A stretch of 64,000 nucleotides of DNA from Tetrahymena thermophila SB210. Taxonomy: Eukaryota > Ciliophora > Oligohymenophorea > Hymenostomatida > Tetrahymenidae. This document shows, piece by piece, positions 52,544 to 64,000 of the stretch. Under the pieces are notes generated by a model. It had not been told where the DNA came from. It was given only the letters and a program-made list of their open reading frames with translations, and ran no database searches. Numbering within the stretch: the first letter of the stretch is position 1; each line of letters opens with the position of its first letter. The DNA lies in assembly GCF_000189635.1 (NCBI RefSeq), contig NW_002476507.1, positions 372,001-436,000 on the forward strand, written 5' to 3'. Made by a program: the position numbers and the translations under genes.

Positions 52544-54054
52544 ATAGAAATAGAGCAGATATCTTCAAATTATAACATTAATTAATTTGCAAGTATATTC
52601 TTAAATTTTATATCAAATCTCAAAAACTTTTCTAATAATTATTTTCATATCACTATTCTAAGACAACTAAAATAGGCATCTGATCATATAAAATTTAATA
52701 CAAGCAAATCTTGTAAATGAATAATTTATAATTCATTAGATTCTTCTCTTTCAAAAAGCAATAATCTTATATACAATAACCATGTATATCCCTTCTATCT
52801 AATATTTTAATAACTTTTTAATAATTGAATGCTTCTAAGTTTACTAAAAAATGAATGAATGATTTAAAATCAAGGTTAATTATTAGTTAATGAAATAGAT
52901 TAAAATTTTAAGTGTAGGATTTATTTATAATTATTTGCTATCTTTTTCTAATAAAATCTTATATATATAATTTACTAAACTTATATACATATATTCATAA
53001 ATTTATCCAAAGACAAGCAATTGAATGCAAAGCAATAAATATATTAAATTAAATGATACTCAAAATATACATAATTTATCTTTTCATATTATTTATTTCG
53101 TATTATATTTTTATAATTTTACATTTTTTTTGTTCTTACTTTTACTTTTCAAAATCACATATTTAATTAAACAAATTGGATGAGAAGTGGTTAGTTTACT
53201 TTTAGAAAATTTAATTCGTAAAATAAAATTTATATTTGTAAACAAAATAAAATTTATTACTAAATATAAATTATATAATTTATTAATTAGATTTTGTTAA
53301 AATTTATTTACAAAAAATTTTCTAAATTATCAATAAGTTATTGATACTAAAATAAGAAAAATGATTATAGCCATTTTAATAAAAAATCCAGTAAAAAAAT
53401 GAATATATATATTGGTGTTAACATTAAAATTTTAATTCAATAAATAAAGAAAGTTATAAAATATTTGTAAAAATCAATTAACAAAAAATAAAAGTATTTT
53501 TTAAATGATAAATTTTCTCTCATGATATTAATCAATAAATTAACATAAAGTAATAAATTATTAATGGAATAATTAATGTAAAATAATATTCCATTCAATA
53601 ATAGTTAGCCAATAAAACAATACTAACACTAATAGAAAAAAGGATTATTTAAATTTTCATATGAGAAAATTGTATTATGAAATTTGGTTTTATGACAACT
53701 ATTGAATAAATAGTCTGTCATTGCGTACAAAAGTTAGTTTATTAATAAATTAATTAAGTATTTTATCATTTAAAAATAAATATTTGAAAAAAAAAAATTT
53801 TGTTTAAAAGTTTTTTTAGTGACTAACAAAATATATTAATAAATAATATTTTAAAAAATAAATAATAATATAAGTTTAAATTTAAAAATATTATATTTTA
53901 TAAGATAAAACTTAAGTAAATAAATAAATAAATACCTTGTTTTAATATAAATAGAAAAGAAAATATTTTTAGTCAGTTGGACTTAATTTTATTTGCAACT
54001 TTAATTTTAAATATGTTATTAATTAATTGTTTACAAAAGGATAATTGTATCGTC
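52117..54054. other. Convergent intergenic spacer
   Basis: About 1.9 kb between two 3' ends. It contains the TAAA microsatellite at 52491-52545 and a short AAAT run near 53918-53934. I see no supported gene. Confidence 0.5.
52491..52545. repeat. (TAAA)n microsatellite
   Basis: About 55 bp of uninterrupted four-base TAAA/AATA repeat, nearly 14 copies, in a gene-free spacer. Confidence 0.97.
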
Positions 54055-55694
54055 TCATGCTTTATTCTCAGCAGATTTTAGTGATAAGAGAACGGCTAAA
54101 CAAATAGTTGATATTATTTGGAAGATAAAGACTACAAATAAGATTGAATAAGGAGGATAATTTTACAATAGAATCCCCATTATCAAAGCAAAAGAACAAC
54201 CTAAACTATTGGATAGCTTTTAAAGTGAAAACATTTGCAATTAACCAGGAAAATCTTTTGATGCAATTATTACAGAAAGACTAGCATTAGTACTATCACA
54301 GCTGCCCCATAAAATAGCTATCAAAAAGCACAAAGCATATTCTTTAACTACTAATCCCAATAAAGAAAAAAGAACTGCAGTGGCTACCAATAAAGTTGCA
54401 CCTATAGCTAATATCAATAAGTTATACCTTTTTTTATTTGAAAAATTGGTTAAACTATAAATTATTTTATTAATGTAAATTTACTTATCTGCTAATTTGC
54501 CTACAACTATTCCACAAATGACACCTGATAAGCCTAAGAAAATAACAACATAAGAAACATATTATGGGGCATATTAAGCCTGCTCTTCATTTAGTGAATA
54601 TTTTACTACTACAAAAATATATGAGGCATAGCAACCTAAAACAACACCCTATAACCAATAATATGGAATCACATATAAAGCCTTAATATCTTTTAAAAGC
54701 ACCAAGACTTCTTGAATTTGTTCTATTAAAGGTTTAATTTACTACTAATTTCTCATCTGATTTTAAATTTAGCAATTTGGTGAGTATGGCTCAGGTAAAA
54801 CATACATCATGTAAGCTGATACTAAAGATAGAATTGAATTTAGAATGAAGTAACTCATATTACCAAAAAAATTTAAGAGGATAGATGCAAGGATATATCC
54901 TATGATATTACTTGCAGACATAAAACTAAAAAATTAACCAATCAAAACTCCTCTTTTGCTAGGACATGAACTTGATATTATATCCACATATCCACCTTGA
55001 GCTACCTAAATTTTTTAAAATCAATAAATTTTTTATTTAAGTGAATAATTTTAACTTATTAATTTTTGATATCTATGTTAATAATTTTTTTTTTTGCTTT
55101 TAACACATTATTTCAAAAAATAATTAAAGTAGTATTTATTATGATTTTTTTTGTTCAATATTATTCCATTAACACTGTTAAATTGTTAATTGTGTTAAAA
55201 ATATTATTTACCCAAAGAGTGGATGCACAAACTCCGCATAATGCTGCTGTAAAGTTCACTATAGAGTAGATTGCTTCAATTGAACATACTCCCTATTATT
55301 CAGATCCTTCGCATAAAAAAACCCAAATTCCTGCTGCTATGCAAGCTGTGTATCCTAAATTACTAATTGTAAAGACAACTCTGAAAGAAAATTTTTATAT
55401 AATTCCTTTTGCTACAAATGAAGCAAATGCAAAAGTGAAGTAAGTTGAAAAAAGCGACATTAATCCTAAGTTTGTGAAATTTAAAGTTTTATAAAGACCA
55501 GAAATAAGACTAGTACATGATCCATAAGCTATAAAAAGAGTCATAAATGCAATACTTAATCTAAAAACTTTTTATTTCCCTATTTAATATTCCACTTCTT
55601 CATTTAAAATTTAATTCTGGTTACTACTTAATTCATTTTTTTCTGTATCTTTATTTAAAAAGTTATCTTAAAGCTCAAATTCTTACTATGTCAT
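54055..55694 (-). CDS. UNC-93/MFS-like multi-pass membrane protein
   Basis: Three exons, 55212-55694, 54485-55005 and 54055-54427, with introns of 206 and 57 bp and consistent phases; 458 residues. After a hydrophilic, Gln-rich N-terminus of about 60 residues come roughly eleven to twelve hydrophobic segments. The first pair (FMTLFIAYGSCTSLISG and LGLMSLFSTYFTFAFASFVA) resembles UNC-93 family members. A cytosolic loop with QIKPLIEQIQEVLVLLKDI separates two halves, as in major facilitator proteins. The second half has VVIFLGLSGVICGIVVGKLA and ILWGSCDSTNASLSVIIAS. UNC-93 proteins regulate channels or escort receptors rather than having a proven substrate, so I make no substrate claim. A CTTTGG|GTA donor and TTTAG|GTAGC acceptor support intron 1. 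Confidence 0.85.
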
Positions 55695-56191
55695 TCCTAA
55701 TTTGTAGTAAGCTATTGTTTTTTAGTTCTTATTAATGCAAAAATTGTTTTCAAAAGAGATTTTAATTAAATGATTCTAATTTATTATCTTAGTTTACAAA
55801 AACCAATTTTAATGCTCAAGTTAATAATTTATACAGATACTTTTATTCTTAAATTACTGATAAGTTAGCAAAAATCGCTTTCTTATAAAGTAAATATTCT
55901 GAAAAAACCAAAATAACACTCAAAAATATTAACAGTAATCTGAACTAAAATAAAAGAATCGATTCGTAAATAGATAGATATTTATTTATTTAATTTAATT
56001 AATGATTGATTGATTGATTGAGTAGAGAGCAAATTAAAAAAAATTATTAATTTTAAGTGATAATAATAAAAAGGTAATTAATTATATAATGAAAGAATAG
56101 AATTTATAATATATTTTCTTTGAAAATAAAAAATACAAAATTTTTACAGTTAGTTAGAATTAAATACTTGTAATAATTATAAAATTTATTT
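55695..56191. other. Spacer upstream of the UNC-93-like gene
   Basis: About 500 bp between the UNC-93-like start and the 3' end of the next minus-strand gene. It contains a (GATT)n run at about 56003-56021 and must hold the UNC-93-like promoter. Confidence 0.5.
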
Positions 56192-58522
56192 TCATTAGCT
56201 GCTTGAATCTAGTATATTTTATAAAGTATTAGATTTTATTTGAAATAGATTATCAGTTAACATCGCTGATTCGGCTGTAGATTAAATACACTTGGGAAGA
56301 ATAAAAATTATTTTTTATATAGTATTGTCTTAATTTTTAGTAAAAGTAATTGGAATTGAAGTATATTAAGAGAGATAAATAAGAGTAGGATTTTCGGTTG
56401 TAATGGCGGAGCTTTTGTAGGTATTAGCTTCCGTAGCTAAGGCTTCAGCAATTCTTTTCTATACAAAGTTTTATATTTTTAAAAATTGCTCTATTGTAAG
56501 ATTTGGGCTATTTATTGTGGAGTTTATTGGTATAATAGAGAACCCTTAAATATAATTATTTTGAATAGTTTTTAATACTTAAGAAGTTGGTATACTGTAT
56601 ACATAAAAGTGAGTTTCGTCTTAAATAAATAAATGCCTTCTATTTAGGATATTTACACTTTTAATTGATGTTGGAAAGTCTTTAGTTTTGATTTTTTGTT
56701 GTATAAAGTATTGTCTTTTATCATAATATTAGTGATTTTTCAAAAGAGTGCTTTATGCAGGAGACAAATTATTAGATGGTTCATGATTACCCATCATCAA
56801 CTCCATTTCCCAATCGTGACCTATTGGTTTCCACTCTACAGTAGATAAAATGGTGCTTATGATGAGTGTTTCTTCTTCTATACTTACAACATAATCTGTG
56901 TCATCTATTGAATTTGTTTTTAAATAATAAAAATATGTTAAATAAAAAAATTAAAATTGCCAATTAAAAAAATATTGTAATGATATATTCATTCATTCAT
57001 ACAATAAATAACCTTAAATTAAAGAATTAAAAAATTAGAAATTAATATCTTTTATTTATTTTTTACCTATTGAGTAGTATGCTTAAAGAACTCTATTCTG
57101 ATAATCAACAAGGGTTTAAGATGACATTCCATTTTTTATAAAATCCTTAAAAATTAAATCTTTTAAGCGAATGGTGACAAATTTGGGTTGTTGCTGATGC
57201 AGCACTATGTGTTCCTTATTTACGATGCCAACATCGAGAGTTTATAAATACTTAATACCTTTTGGGGTTACTGTAAAGAGTAAAAGTTTTCCAGAAAATG
57301 TGTTATATATGACACCAATATTGATGTATTTTTTCTTGGTTTCTTCATTAATACTATATGGACTAGCTTATTTTTCAATAGAGTCTGAATAATATTTCAG
57401 TATTATATAATTATTGTCTATTTTTTAAGTAGATAATCTACTTTTACCAGCAAATACGCTTATGTATTTTACATGATTAACTTTATATATCACTATCCAT
57501 TTACAAGAGCTTACTTGAATTAGTTAAGTGACTTAATTTCTTTCATAATGCTCTCCAACAAATTGTTAAACTAACTCTGTCACTATTGGATTAGCTCTAT
57601 GGTTAGAAAAATTAACTCTTCTTTAATTTAACCTAATATCTTCATTGTGATTCTATTCATCTTATTCATCACTATCGTACTCATGACCTGCCTATGCATT
57701 TTAATTATTTACATTTTATTGCTAATCTTACTATTCTTAGTTTTGTTAATTTTCATCTATCACTTATTCACCATCTTAATTCCTTCTCCTTCTTGAACTT
57801 CTAAGTAGCTATTCAAAATTCATGCTCATTTAAAAGAGGTTTTTAAAAGAGTTCTACTCCTTTTGATATTAAAATATCAAAACAGAATAACATAATGTAA
57901 AAATTAGCATATTCATCCAGTGAGATTAGATACAGGTTAGAATAAAAACGAGGAATAAAGTGGAGCATCCATATAGAAGCCAAAATGTAATAAGCATGTC
58001 TTTGACTTCAATTTTCCTGATGAAACTATCATGAAAGAAGAGACGCACAGATGTATATATAAAATAATCTTAAGCAATAAACTATAAAATTATATAAGGA
58101 ATAGCATCTTCCTAACTTGCAATAATTGTATTGCTTGAATCTGTTACTTAAGATTGATTGTTTTCATCTATAATATTTCTTTGATTAAATTTAGATAAAG
58201 TATAGGGATTCAGCAAATAGTATAGAGCACATACTAAGTAGCTAATTAGGATAGTACTAACTTTTGGTTTAGTTTATATTTGTAGAGCAAGCTAGTTAAA
58301 TAGCAGTCTAAGACTTGACCCTGATTACAAATGAAATTATTCTTTTGTATTTACTTTTTTTTTACTGCTAGTATTTAAATGAAAAAATCCATCAACTGTA
58401 TCATCTAAATTTAATAAAAAATTATTTTATTTTCTCTATTAAGATTATTTCTTTATAGGTTTATTTAAAAAACTCCTGAAATGAAAGTATTAGCTTTAGA
58501 TTAAAACTACTGTTTATATCAT
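56192..58522 (-). CDS. Multi-pass membrane protein with large soluble C-terminus, unrecognised
   Basis: Three exons, 57858-58522, 57067-57809 and 56192-56904, with introns of 48 bp (57810-57857) and 162 bp (56905-57066); phases agree and give 706 residues. The N-terminal 220 residues contain about three or four hydrophobic segments: TILISYLVCALYYLLNPY, then YIILQFIAQDYFIYTSV, then LITFWLLYGCSTLFLVFIL, then NMLIFTLCYSVLIF. Next is a Gln/Asn/Asp-rich linker (about 57600-57770), then a globular part with KYINIGVIYNTFSGKLLLFT, VEWKPIGHDWEMELMMG and IEQFLKIQNFVQKRIAEAL. The 48-bp intron is essential: without it the gene seems broken by two TGA codons and a frameshift. I recognise no family; it could be a channel, a transporter or a membrane scaffold. 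Confidence 0.72.
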
Positions 58523-59404
58523 AATGAAAGCTATTTTATCTCTTTATTTTATTTTTTATAATGCAGATATCTTGAAGCTTTAAAAAATATTTTAATTACT
58601 AACACCTAAATATTTTTCTTTTTCTAATAATCTTTTTTATTTTAATACTAAAATTGTTGATATCTCTTTTTACCTAATTTGTTCAGTTTTTAAAAATTAA
58701 TAAATAATAATTATTATAAAAATTTTCAATGAGTATATCGAATTAAATTAAAAATGTATGTCAGTTCATTGTAAATTATAGCATTTAAATTTAGGAAATT
58801 AGTCAGCATTTTTTAAATGCGCTTTTATAATTATTCTAATCGCTTTTAAATTTATTTGCAAATAAAAAAAACAAACACACTTTGATAAAAATTAACATAA
58901 GTCTTTTGTTAGCGACCATGAAAGAAGCAACTCGTAATTCATAAGGTAATTTTAAATATTTTTTTAGTTAATGATATTATTAAAAGCATTTATGAGGTAC
59001 AATACTAAAATTCATCATTATATATATTAAACCTATTACTATTTAAAATAAACAACTTTTGTTCGAATTTAAAAATTTAGATAAAAAATAAAGTCATTTC
59101 TTTATTTAAATAAATTCTGTTTTAAAGGCTATTAAAGAAAAAAAAATTTTTTAAGTAGATAAAACAACCTTAAATTTAATATTGAAAAGTTTTATATCAC
59201 AGAAATTAATAAATAAAATATAAAAATTAGGATTTGTTTATTTATTTATCATCAAAATTCTTTGAAAAGATAAAACAAATTTTGTTAAAAGCTAAAGTAA
59301 ATATTTGTTTTCAAAATAAAAGAAAATGGATATGCAGAAAGACAGATACTATTGATTTCTATTTATTTTATTCTTCCTTAATAATTATCTACAAATAAAA
59401 GTTT
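58523..59404. other. Spacer with a weak plus-strand candidate
   Basis: About 880 bp. A possible tiny gene starts at ATG 58918 (MKEATRNSQ), with a candidate donor at 58946 and a second frame from about 58969 (VNDIIKSIYEVQ) open to TGA 59183-59185. The support is weak: short first exon, no family, and the second part quickly becomes AT-rich noise. Confidence 0.25.
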
Positions 59405-62400
59405 TCAATACACTGTTAAGAGCATAAAAGTGAACATTAATAGCATTAATAAATTTAATTAAAGTCTACTAGAGCTTTGTTAAGATGATGAAGAGGAACT
59501 AGAATTTTAATCAGAAGTTTTGTTGGATGCATCACAGTTTTAAGTGTCATTATTTGGAACGAAGCCACTTCCACATGAAGAGACGCATTAACCTCCTTTC
59601 AAATAAAATCCTTATGGACAAGAAGTACAATTCTTAGATCTAAATAAAAAAAGTTAAAATATTAAATAATTATTAAAATATTTTTAATTAAAATTTTATT
59701 ACGAATTTTAGCATGTTAAACAAGAAGCATCACATTTTATACACTTTCTTTAACTCTCATCTGCGTAGTAAGAACTTGTACATACTGTTAAACAATCACT
59801 GTCAAGCAAATAAAACGATGGTAAGCAGTCTGTGCAATAGGTAGGACTTCCTAAACATTAATTACATTTTTATTATAGTGAGCAAGCAATGCATTCAAAA
59901 CTCCAATTTGAACCACCTGGTTATTTCTATAATTAATATTAAATTATTAAAAGTTAAAATATCAATATCATTAAATAGTTATTTACTCTAACCCATACTT
60001 GATTTGAAGGACAGAAGTCAACACATTAAGTACCTTGCAGTTACCTGTAATATGCACAACTAGTACATTACGTACTGCTTTGGGTACATGTTAAGCAAGT
60101 AGGATCACATTATTGACATGTATTGTTAGTTGTATTTCCAAAATATCCACTTGGGCAAGTTTACACACAAGTGCTATTGTATGCAAAAAGCCCTGTACTG
60201 CATGAAGAAATGCACTCATTTAACAATTGATTCAAATAAAAGTTAGCTATAAATAGTAAAAGAGAATTTACAATCGGGGCTTTTTTAGATCAGTACAGGT
60301 AAAAAAGCCCCGATTGTAAATTCTCTAGTAAATAATTTTAATTTGAATGTATTTTTGTTTGATAATTTAAGCAGAATTAATTTTTAAAAATATAATATTT
60401 TTTATTTAAAATGCTTATCCTAAAATAATATCTATGAAAGTAAATATTTTAAAATTGATTACGAGCACATTAAGTGCAGAGCTATATTCCACTACAAGCT
60501 AAACAGTTAGAAGGACAATTTTAACAAGTACCATTTTGCAAGAATTAGTTAGAAAGGCATGATGTACAAAAAGTAGAATTAATTGCACAAGACTGGCAGC
60601 TAGTACTGCAAGGACTGCATTTTGCCCCATCATAATATTAATTTATTTAGCACTTTTAGTTGGGATAACTTTATTTGCATGTGTTATCTGTAAACAGTAT
60701 AAATCCATTAGCTGTATCACAAGAATCACATTTACTTGATTTCTCCCAACAAGTTTTACAGTTTTAATCGCACTTTTAACACTACCCAGTAGCAGTTTAA
60801 AAGAATTGGCCATCTTAGCATAATGGAACACAAATTTAAGATCCATCGTTTGCTTACTAAATTTTATTTTAAATTACTTAAAAATGTTTAAAATTAAAAT
60901 TTTTCTTACTTTCATTTTCTTAGAGCAACTTTAAACGCATTTTCCATTCTCTTAACTTAGTTAAAAGCAAGAGCAATCGTCTCCATAATAATTTTAAACA
61001 CATTTACACTTTCCATTTACGCATACTCCTTTTGAAGAGCAATAATTTTTACACTACTTAGGCATACCTTAGCAAAAGTTAGCATTATTTTTAGGGCAGG
61101 TTATTCCTGTTTTACTGTAGTATTTTTAGTTACTGAAAAGTTATTAACTGCCCTACATCTACACAGTACAAGTAACAATATCTATATTTGGTTAATTCCC
61201 ATTAGTAGACTAATCTAGATAGATGTAAACATTATTGCTATCATCACATGAATATCTTAAAAATAAAAAAAATAAATAAATAAATAATTTAGTAACTTTC
61301 TATTAAGTAATAAACTAAGAATGAATACTTATAACAGCGAACTGGTTGAATATACACTGTAGCTGAAATATCTTAAATATCACTTAAGAAACACCTAGAA
61401 TCATATCCATAATACTCATAAGTACCTGAAGTTGAAATCAAACCTGCGAGATCTTTATTTAATTAAGGATCTAAACAATTACCCTATGTAATAGTTTAAT
61501 ATACCATGCATGAATTAGAAGTTTAATCAATAGATTAACATGAAGATTTTGCTGTCAAAGAAGCATTACAAGACAAATTTTACTGAGAACTTGTACAAAA
61601 TAGCTCATTTGATTACTAGCAATTATCAGAACCTAATAGAGGAGTTATTATTTATTGTTTCATTTAATCATTCACACTATAAAAAAGGGGATTATTGGAG
61701 CTATCTTTTATATCTTTTAGTATTTAATTGTTAAATGCACTCCAAAATTTATTTTCTGTTTGATAAAAATAATGTTTATTAAATATATAGTAGGTTATTA
61801 AAGATATTTTACTTTAATATTATTACATTAAAAGATTTATATTTTAAAAATTGTATAATTATTTTTTATAATAAAACTATTTTTACCTGTACTATAATTA
61901 TCAGTCATTAAATCATCATAAGCGTATTACTTGCTCCAAAGATAATAACTTGAAGGTGTAGTGTATGATGCCATTGGCATATTAGCAAATGTGCTTTTAT
62001 TGTAAATTTATTTGAATAATGATTATAAATTAATATAAGCTGAATCATCAGCGTAGCAATTTGTTGTACAAGAAGAAGGTTTTATTTTAAACGCAGAAGA
62101 AAACGTAATTATTTTCATTATACCATGTATTACACTATCTACCATTTTTTTGAAAGTAAAGTTATTGTTAAGCTAAGCGTTTGCTAGGTTACAGAAATAA
62201 ATAGTTCCATCAAATGGCAATGTACTTGCACCCGTAATAGTAAATGGCATTTAATTAACACATTTAGTAGTATCCGAATTATTTATATTAATTAATACAT
62301 CATAATTTGCTGCTTATTAATTCATTATTAATAGATTCTAAAAAAAGATTATTGCTGAGTTGACTATATCTTATTATGTTTAAGGTATAGTAGTAGCAGG

Positions 62401-62511
62401 AGTAGCAGGTTAAAATTTTATTTTTATAGGACCAGGCGATGGTGATAATTAGAATGATGATGATATTTAATACAATATTATAAAGGCTAATAACAGGCAA
62501 TAGTTTATCAT
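59405..62511 (-). CDS. Leishmanolysin-like, Cys-rich, probably GPI-anchored surface protein
   Basis: Start ATG at 62509-62511 with a signal peptide (MINYCLLLAFIILYQ), stop TGA at 59405-59407, about eight exons. The first two exons follow the peptidase M8 (leishmanolysin/GP63) layout seen in many Tetrahymena genes: GTIYFCNLANAQLNNNF, the helix FKKMVDSVIHGIMKIITFSS, then YYLWSKQYAYDDLMTDNYST. The usual zinc site HExxH is replaced by HGIMK (62113-62127), so catalysis should be lost. After a Cys-rich segment comes an EGF-like unit (CSSKGVCVNGKCKCV, then YYGDDCSC). Several furin-like repeats of CxxC type follow in exons at 60440-60850, 59996-60240, 59715-59935 and 59405-59640. The end is a Ser-rich stretch plus hydrophobic tail (LNLLMLLMFTFMLLTVY), a typical GPI-attachment signal. 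A 26-bp hairpin sits in the intron at about 60241-60440. Minor exon edges are approximate. Confidence 0.85.
60261..60326. repeat. Perfect 26-bp inverted repeat (hairpin) within an intron
   Basis: Arms 60261-60286 and 60301-60326 are exact reverse complements around a 14-nt loop (AGATCAGTACAGGT). The arm core CAATCGGGGC is strikingly G/C-rich for an intron otherwise over 80% A+T. The element lies in an intron of the leishmanolysin-like gene, between Cys-rich exons. There is no obvious target-site duplication, and it is not part of either flanking exon. Confidence 0.95.
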
Positions 62512-63440
62512 TTTAAAAATTTTCTATCTTATTTATCTAAATTAGGCTTTACTTTTTTATATAAGAATATTATTGTTTCAAAGTTGTGGAAAAAACTAGA
62601 TTAATGAAAAACATACAAAAATCAAATTAGATAAGAATGCATGCATACAAATTAATCTAAAATAAAATAAATAAAGAATTATTTTAATACCCAAAGTATA
62701 TGGTTGATATTATAAATCCAATAGTAAAAATAGATTAAAGATATTTATTTATCAAAAAGCAACTCCACAAAAATAATATTTAAGAAAAATTTATGTTGAT
62801 CATTCTTTACTGCCTATTTGTTTATTTGTTTAATATATATTATGTTTAAATATAAATAAAATGAGCTTTAAAATTGTTTTTACAAAATTTTTAAAAAGAA
62901 AAAAAAATTTCAAAAAAATGTAAAATAAATTGTAAAGAAAAAAGTTTTATTAATGAATTTATGAGGCACTTTTTATATATAGATTATTAATTAATTAATT
63001 ATTTAATTTTTAATAAGATTCTCCAAATTATTAATATTTATTTTACTGATAACTCTAACAAAATAAACACACTATTTAGTTTTATTATCGTATTTAAATA
63101 TGCAAATTGATTCTTATTAACATATTATTATACTTATTAGATATAACGTTAAAATTATTTTTATACTGTCTAATATGTTTAATGCTAATCTTGTGCGATC
63201 AATTAAACAATAAATATTTCGAAATATTAACAAAAATCATACTTATAATTAATTTTATTTTGTCTTTTATTGATTTAAATAACCCTCCCTTTGAAGAGAA
63301 AATTATTAAAATAAACTAGAGTGTTTTTTTACATTTAAAAATCAGCACTTGAGTCAGATTTTTATAAATAATTAATTAATAAAAAACTATTTCATAAAAA
63401 TTGTTTTAATCTTAAGTAAAAAATAATCTCTAAATTCGAT
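62512..63440. other. Divergent intergenic spacer
   Basis: About 930 bp between the starts of the leishmanolysin-like gene (minus) and the Piwi gene (plus); both promoters should lie here. AT-rich, with no supported gene; the plus-strand open frame at 63107-63319 looks like chance. Confidence 0.5.
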
Positions 63441-64000
63441 ATGAGTTTTAACGATAATAGTAATACTTTGGTTACTAATCATTACAAAATTAAAATTAAT
63501 AATATAAAGATTAATTGCTATGAATTTTAGACTTAGCCTCCTATTGATCCTCTTTTGCTTAACCGTAAGTCAAGATACATCTCAAGAGTTTTCAACAAAA
63601 AGATAAAAGAAATATTTAGTACCTTTATTATTGGGTCTTAACTTATTTACTCTCCTATTGATTTGCATAATAAAGTCAGTCTTGGAACCTTTGATTTTGT
63701 ATCCCCTAAGACTGATGGGTGTGAGTCCTTCACTTAAGAGCTTGAAGTTTTCTTAGTAAAGAAAAAAGATATTGTTGGATAATAGCTTGAAGAGGAAAAT
63801 AAAGAACTTCAAAATATATTGGGATAGCTAATGAGAAACTTCTAAAATAACACTAAAGGGTTTTAATAGCTTGGTGCTACTAAGAGGTTTGCTATGAATG
63901 TTATAAAAAATATCTCTAATGGCCTTGAAGCAGTTCTCGGAGTTGAAACTTTCTTCAAATTTAGTCCTCAAACAGGATTTTAACTTTCAGTAGATTACTG
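63441..64000 (+). CDS. Piwi/Argonaute (Twi) family protein, 5' part
   Basis: The frame is open from ATG 63441 (MSFNDNSNTLVTNHYKIKIN) to the window edge, about 186 residues, no intron so far. The N-terminal domain shows VTNHYKIKINNIKINCYEFQ, the family's entry strand. Further on come RVFNKKIKEIFSTFIIGSQL and IYSPIDLHNKVSLGTFDF, and the linker before PAZ is GLEAVLGVETFFKFSPQTGF, which matches the Argonaute strand preceding the PAZ domain. PAZ, MID and PIWI domains would lie beyond 64000. Tetrahymena Twi proteins bind small RNAs and act in development-linked DNA elimination or in vegetative silencing; which Twi this is cannot be told from the N-terminus. The catalytic tetrad is outside the window. 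Confidence 0.85.

Noticed and set aside
57760..57830. Programmed +1 frameshift or sequencing indel joining two frames
   Set aside because: I first misread a run of A; with the correct bases, a canonical 48-bp intron joins the frames without any shift.

Overview
The window looks like macronuclear DNA of a Tetrahymena-type ciliate. It is very AT-rich, and genes read cleanly only when TAA and TAG mean glutamine and TGA is the sole stop. A direct proof is histone H2A.Z, where TAA encodes the Gln of the conserved GLQFPVGR motif across a splice site, and the pyrophosphatase, where TAA encodes the Gln of FIPQT. Introns are short, AT-rich and GT-AG (46 to 414 bp in the genes resolved here, one of 813 bp). 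The H2A.Z reading matches what I remember of T. thermophila hv1 (HTA3), so that species or a very close relative is likely, but I could not run a search.

Layout, left to right: H2A.Z (minus); a TMX2-like thioredoxin-fold membrane protein (minus, 4 exons); a coiled-coil protein (plus); a Rib72/EFHC1-type ciliary protein with three DM10 domains and an EF-hand region (minus, 5 exons); a second coiled-coil protein (plus); an unrecognised protein with a PSLHNKTHFNAATS motif (plus); an unrecognised MG-start protein (plus, exon structure unresolved); a Gln-rich LITAF-domain protein (minus); a member of a large ciliate-specific membrane-protein family (minus); a single-exon HEAT-repeat protein (plus); a small unrecognised gene (plus); soluble inorganic pyrophosphatase (minus); a gene-poor 5.1 kb stretch; an acidic membrane-anchored protein (plus); a MAP-kinase-kinase-like kinase (minus); a helix-turn-helix, Q/N-rich protein (plus); an UNC-93/MFS-type membrane protein (minus); a 706-residue membrane protein (minus); a leishmanolysin-like, cysteine-rich, probably GPI-anchored surface protein (minus); and the 5' part of a Piwi/Argonaute (Twi) gene running off the right edge (plus).

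There are no operons: each gene is separately transcribed, often with hundreds of bases to several kilobases of 80-90% AT spacer. Neighbours do not form one pathway. Cilia (Rib72), chromatin (H2A.Z), small RNA (Twi) and the cell surface (leishmanolysin-like, ciliate membrane family) are represented.

The strongest unexplained signals are a perfect 26-bp inverted repeat with a G/C-rich core inside an intron of the leishmanolysin-like gene (60261-60326), the degraded HExxH zinc site in that same gene, and the complete loss of active-site cysteines in the TMX2-like protein. I did not find rRNA, tRNA, CRISPR or recognisable transposon genes.
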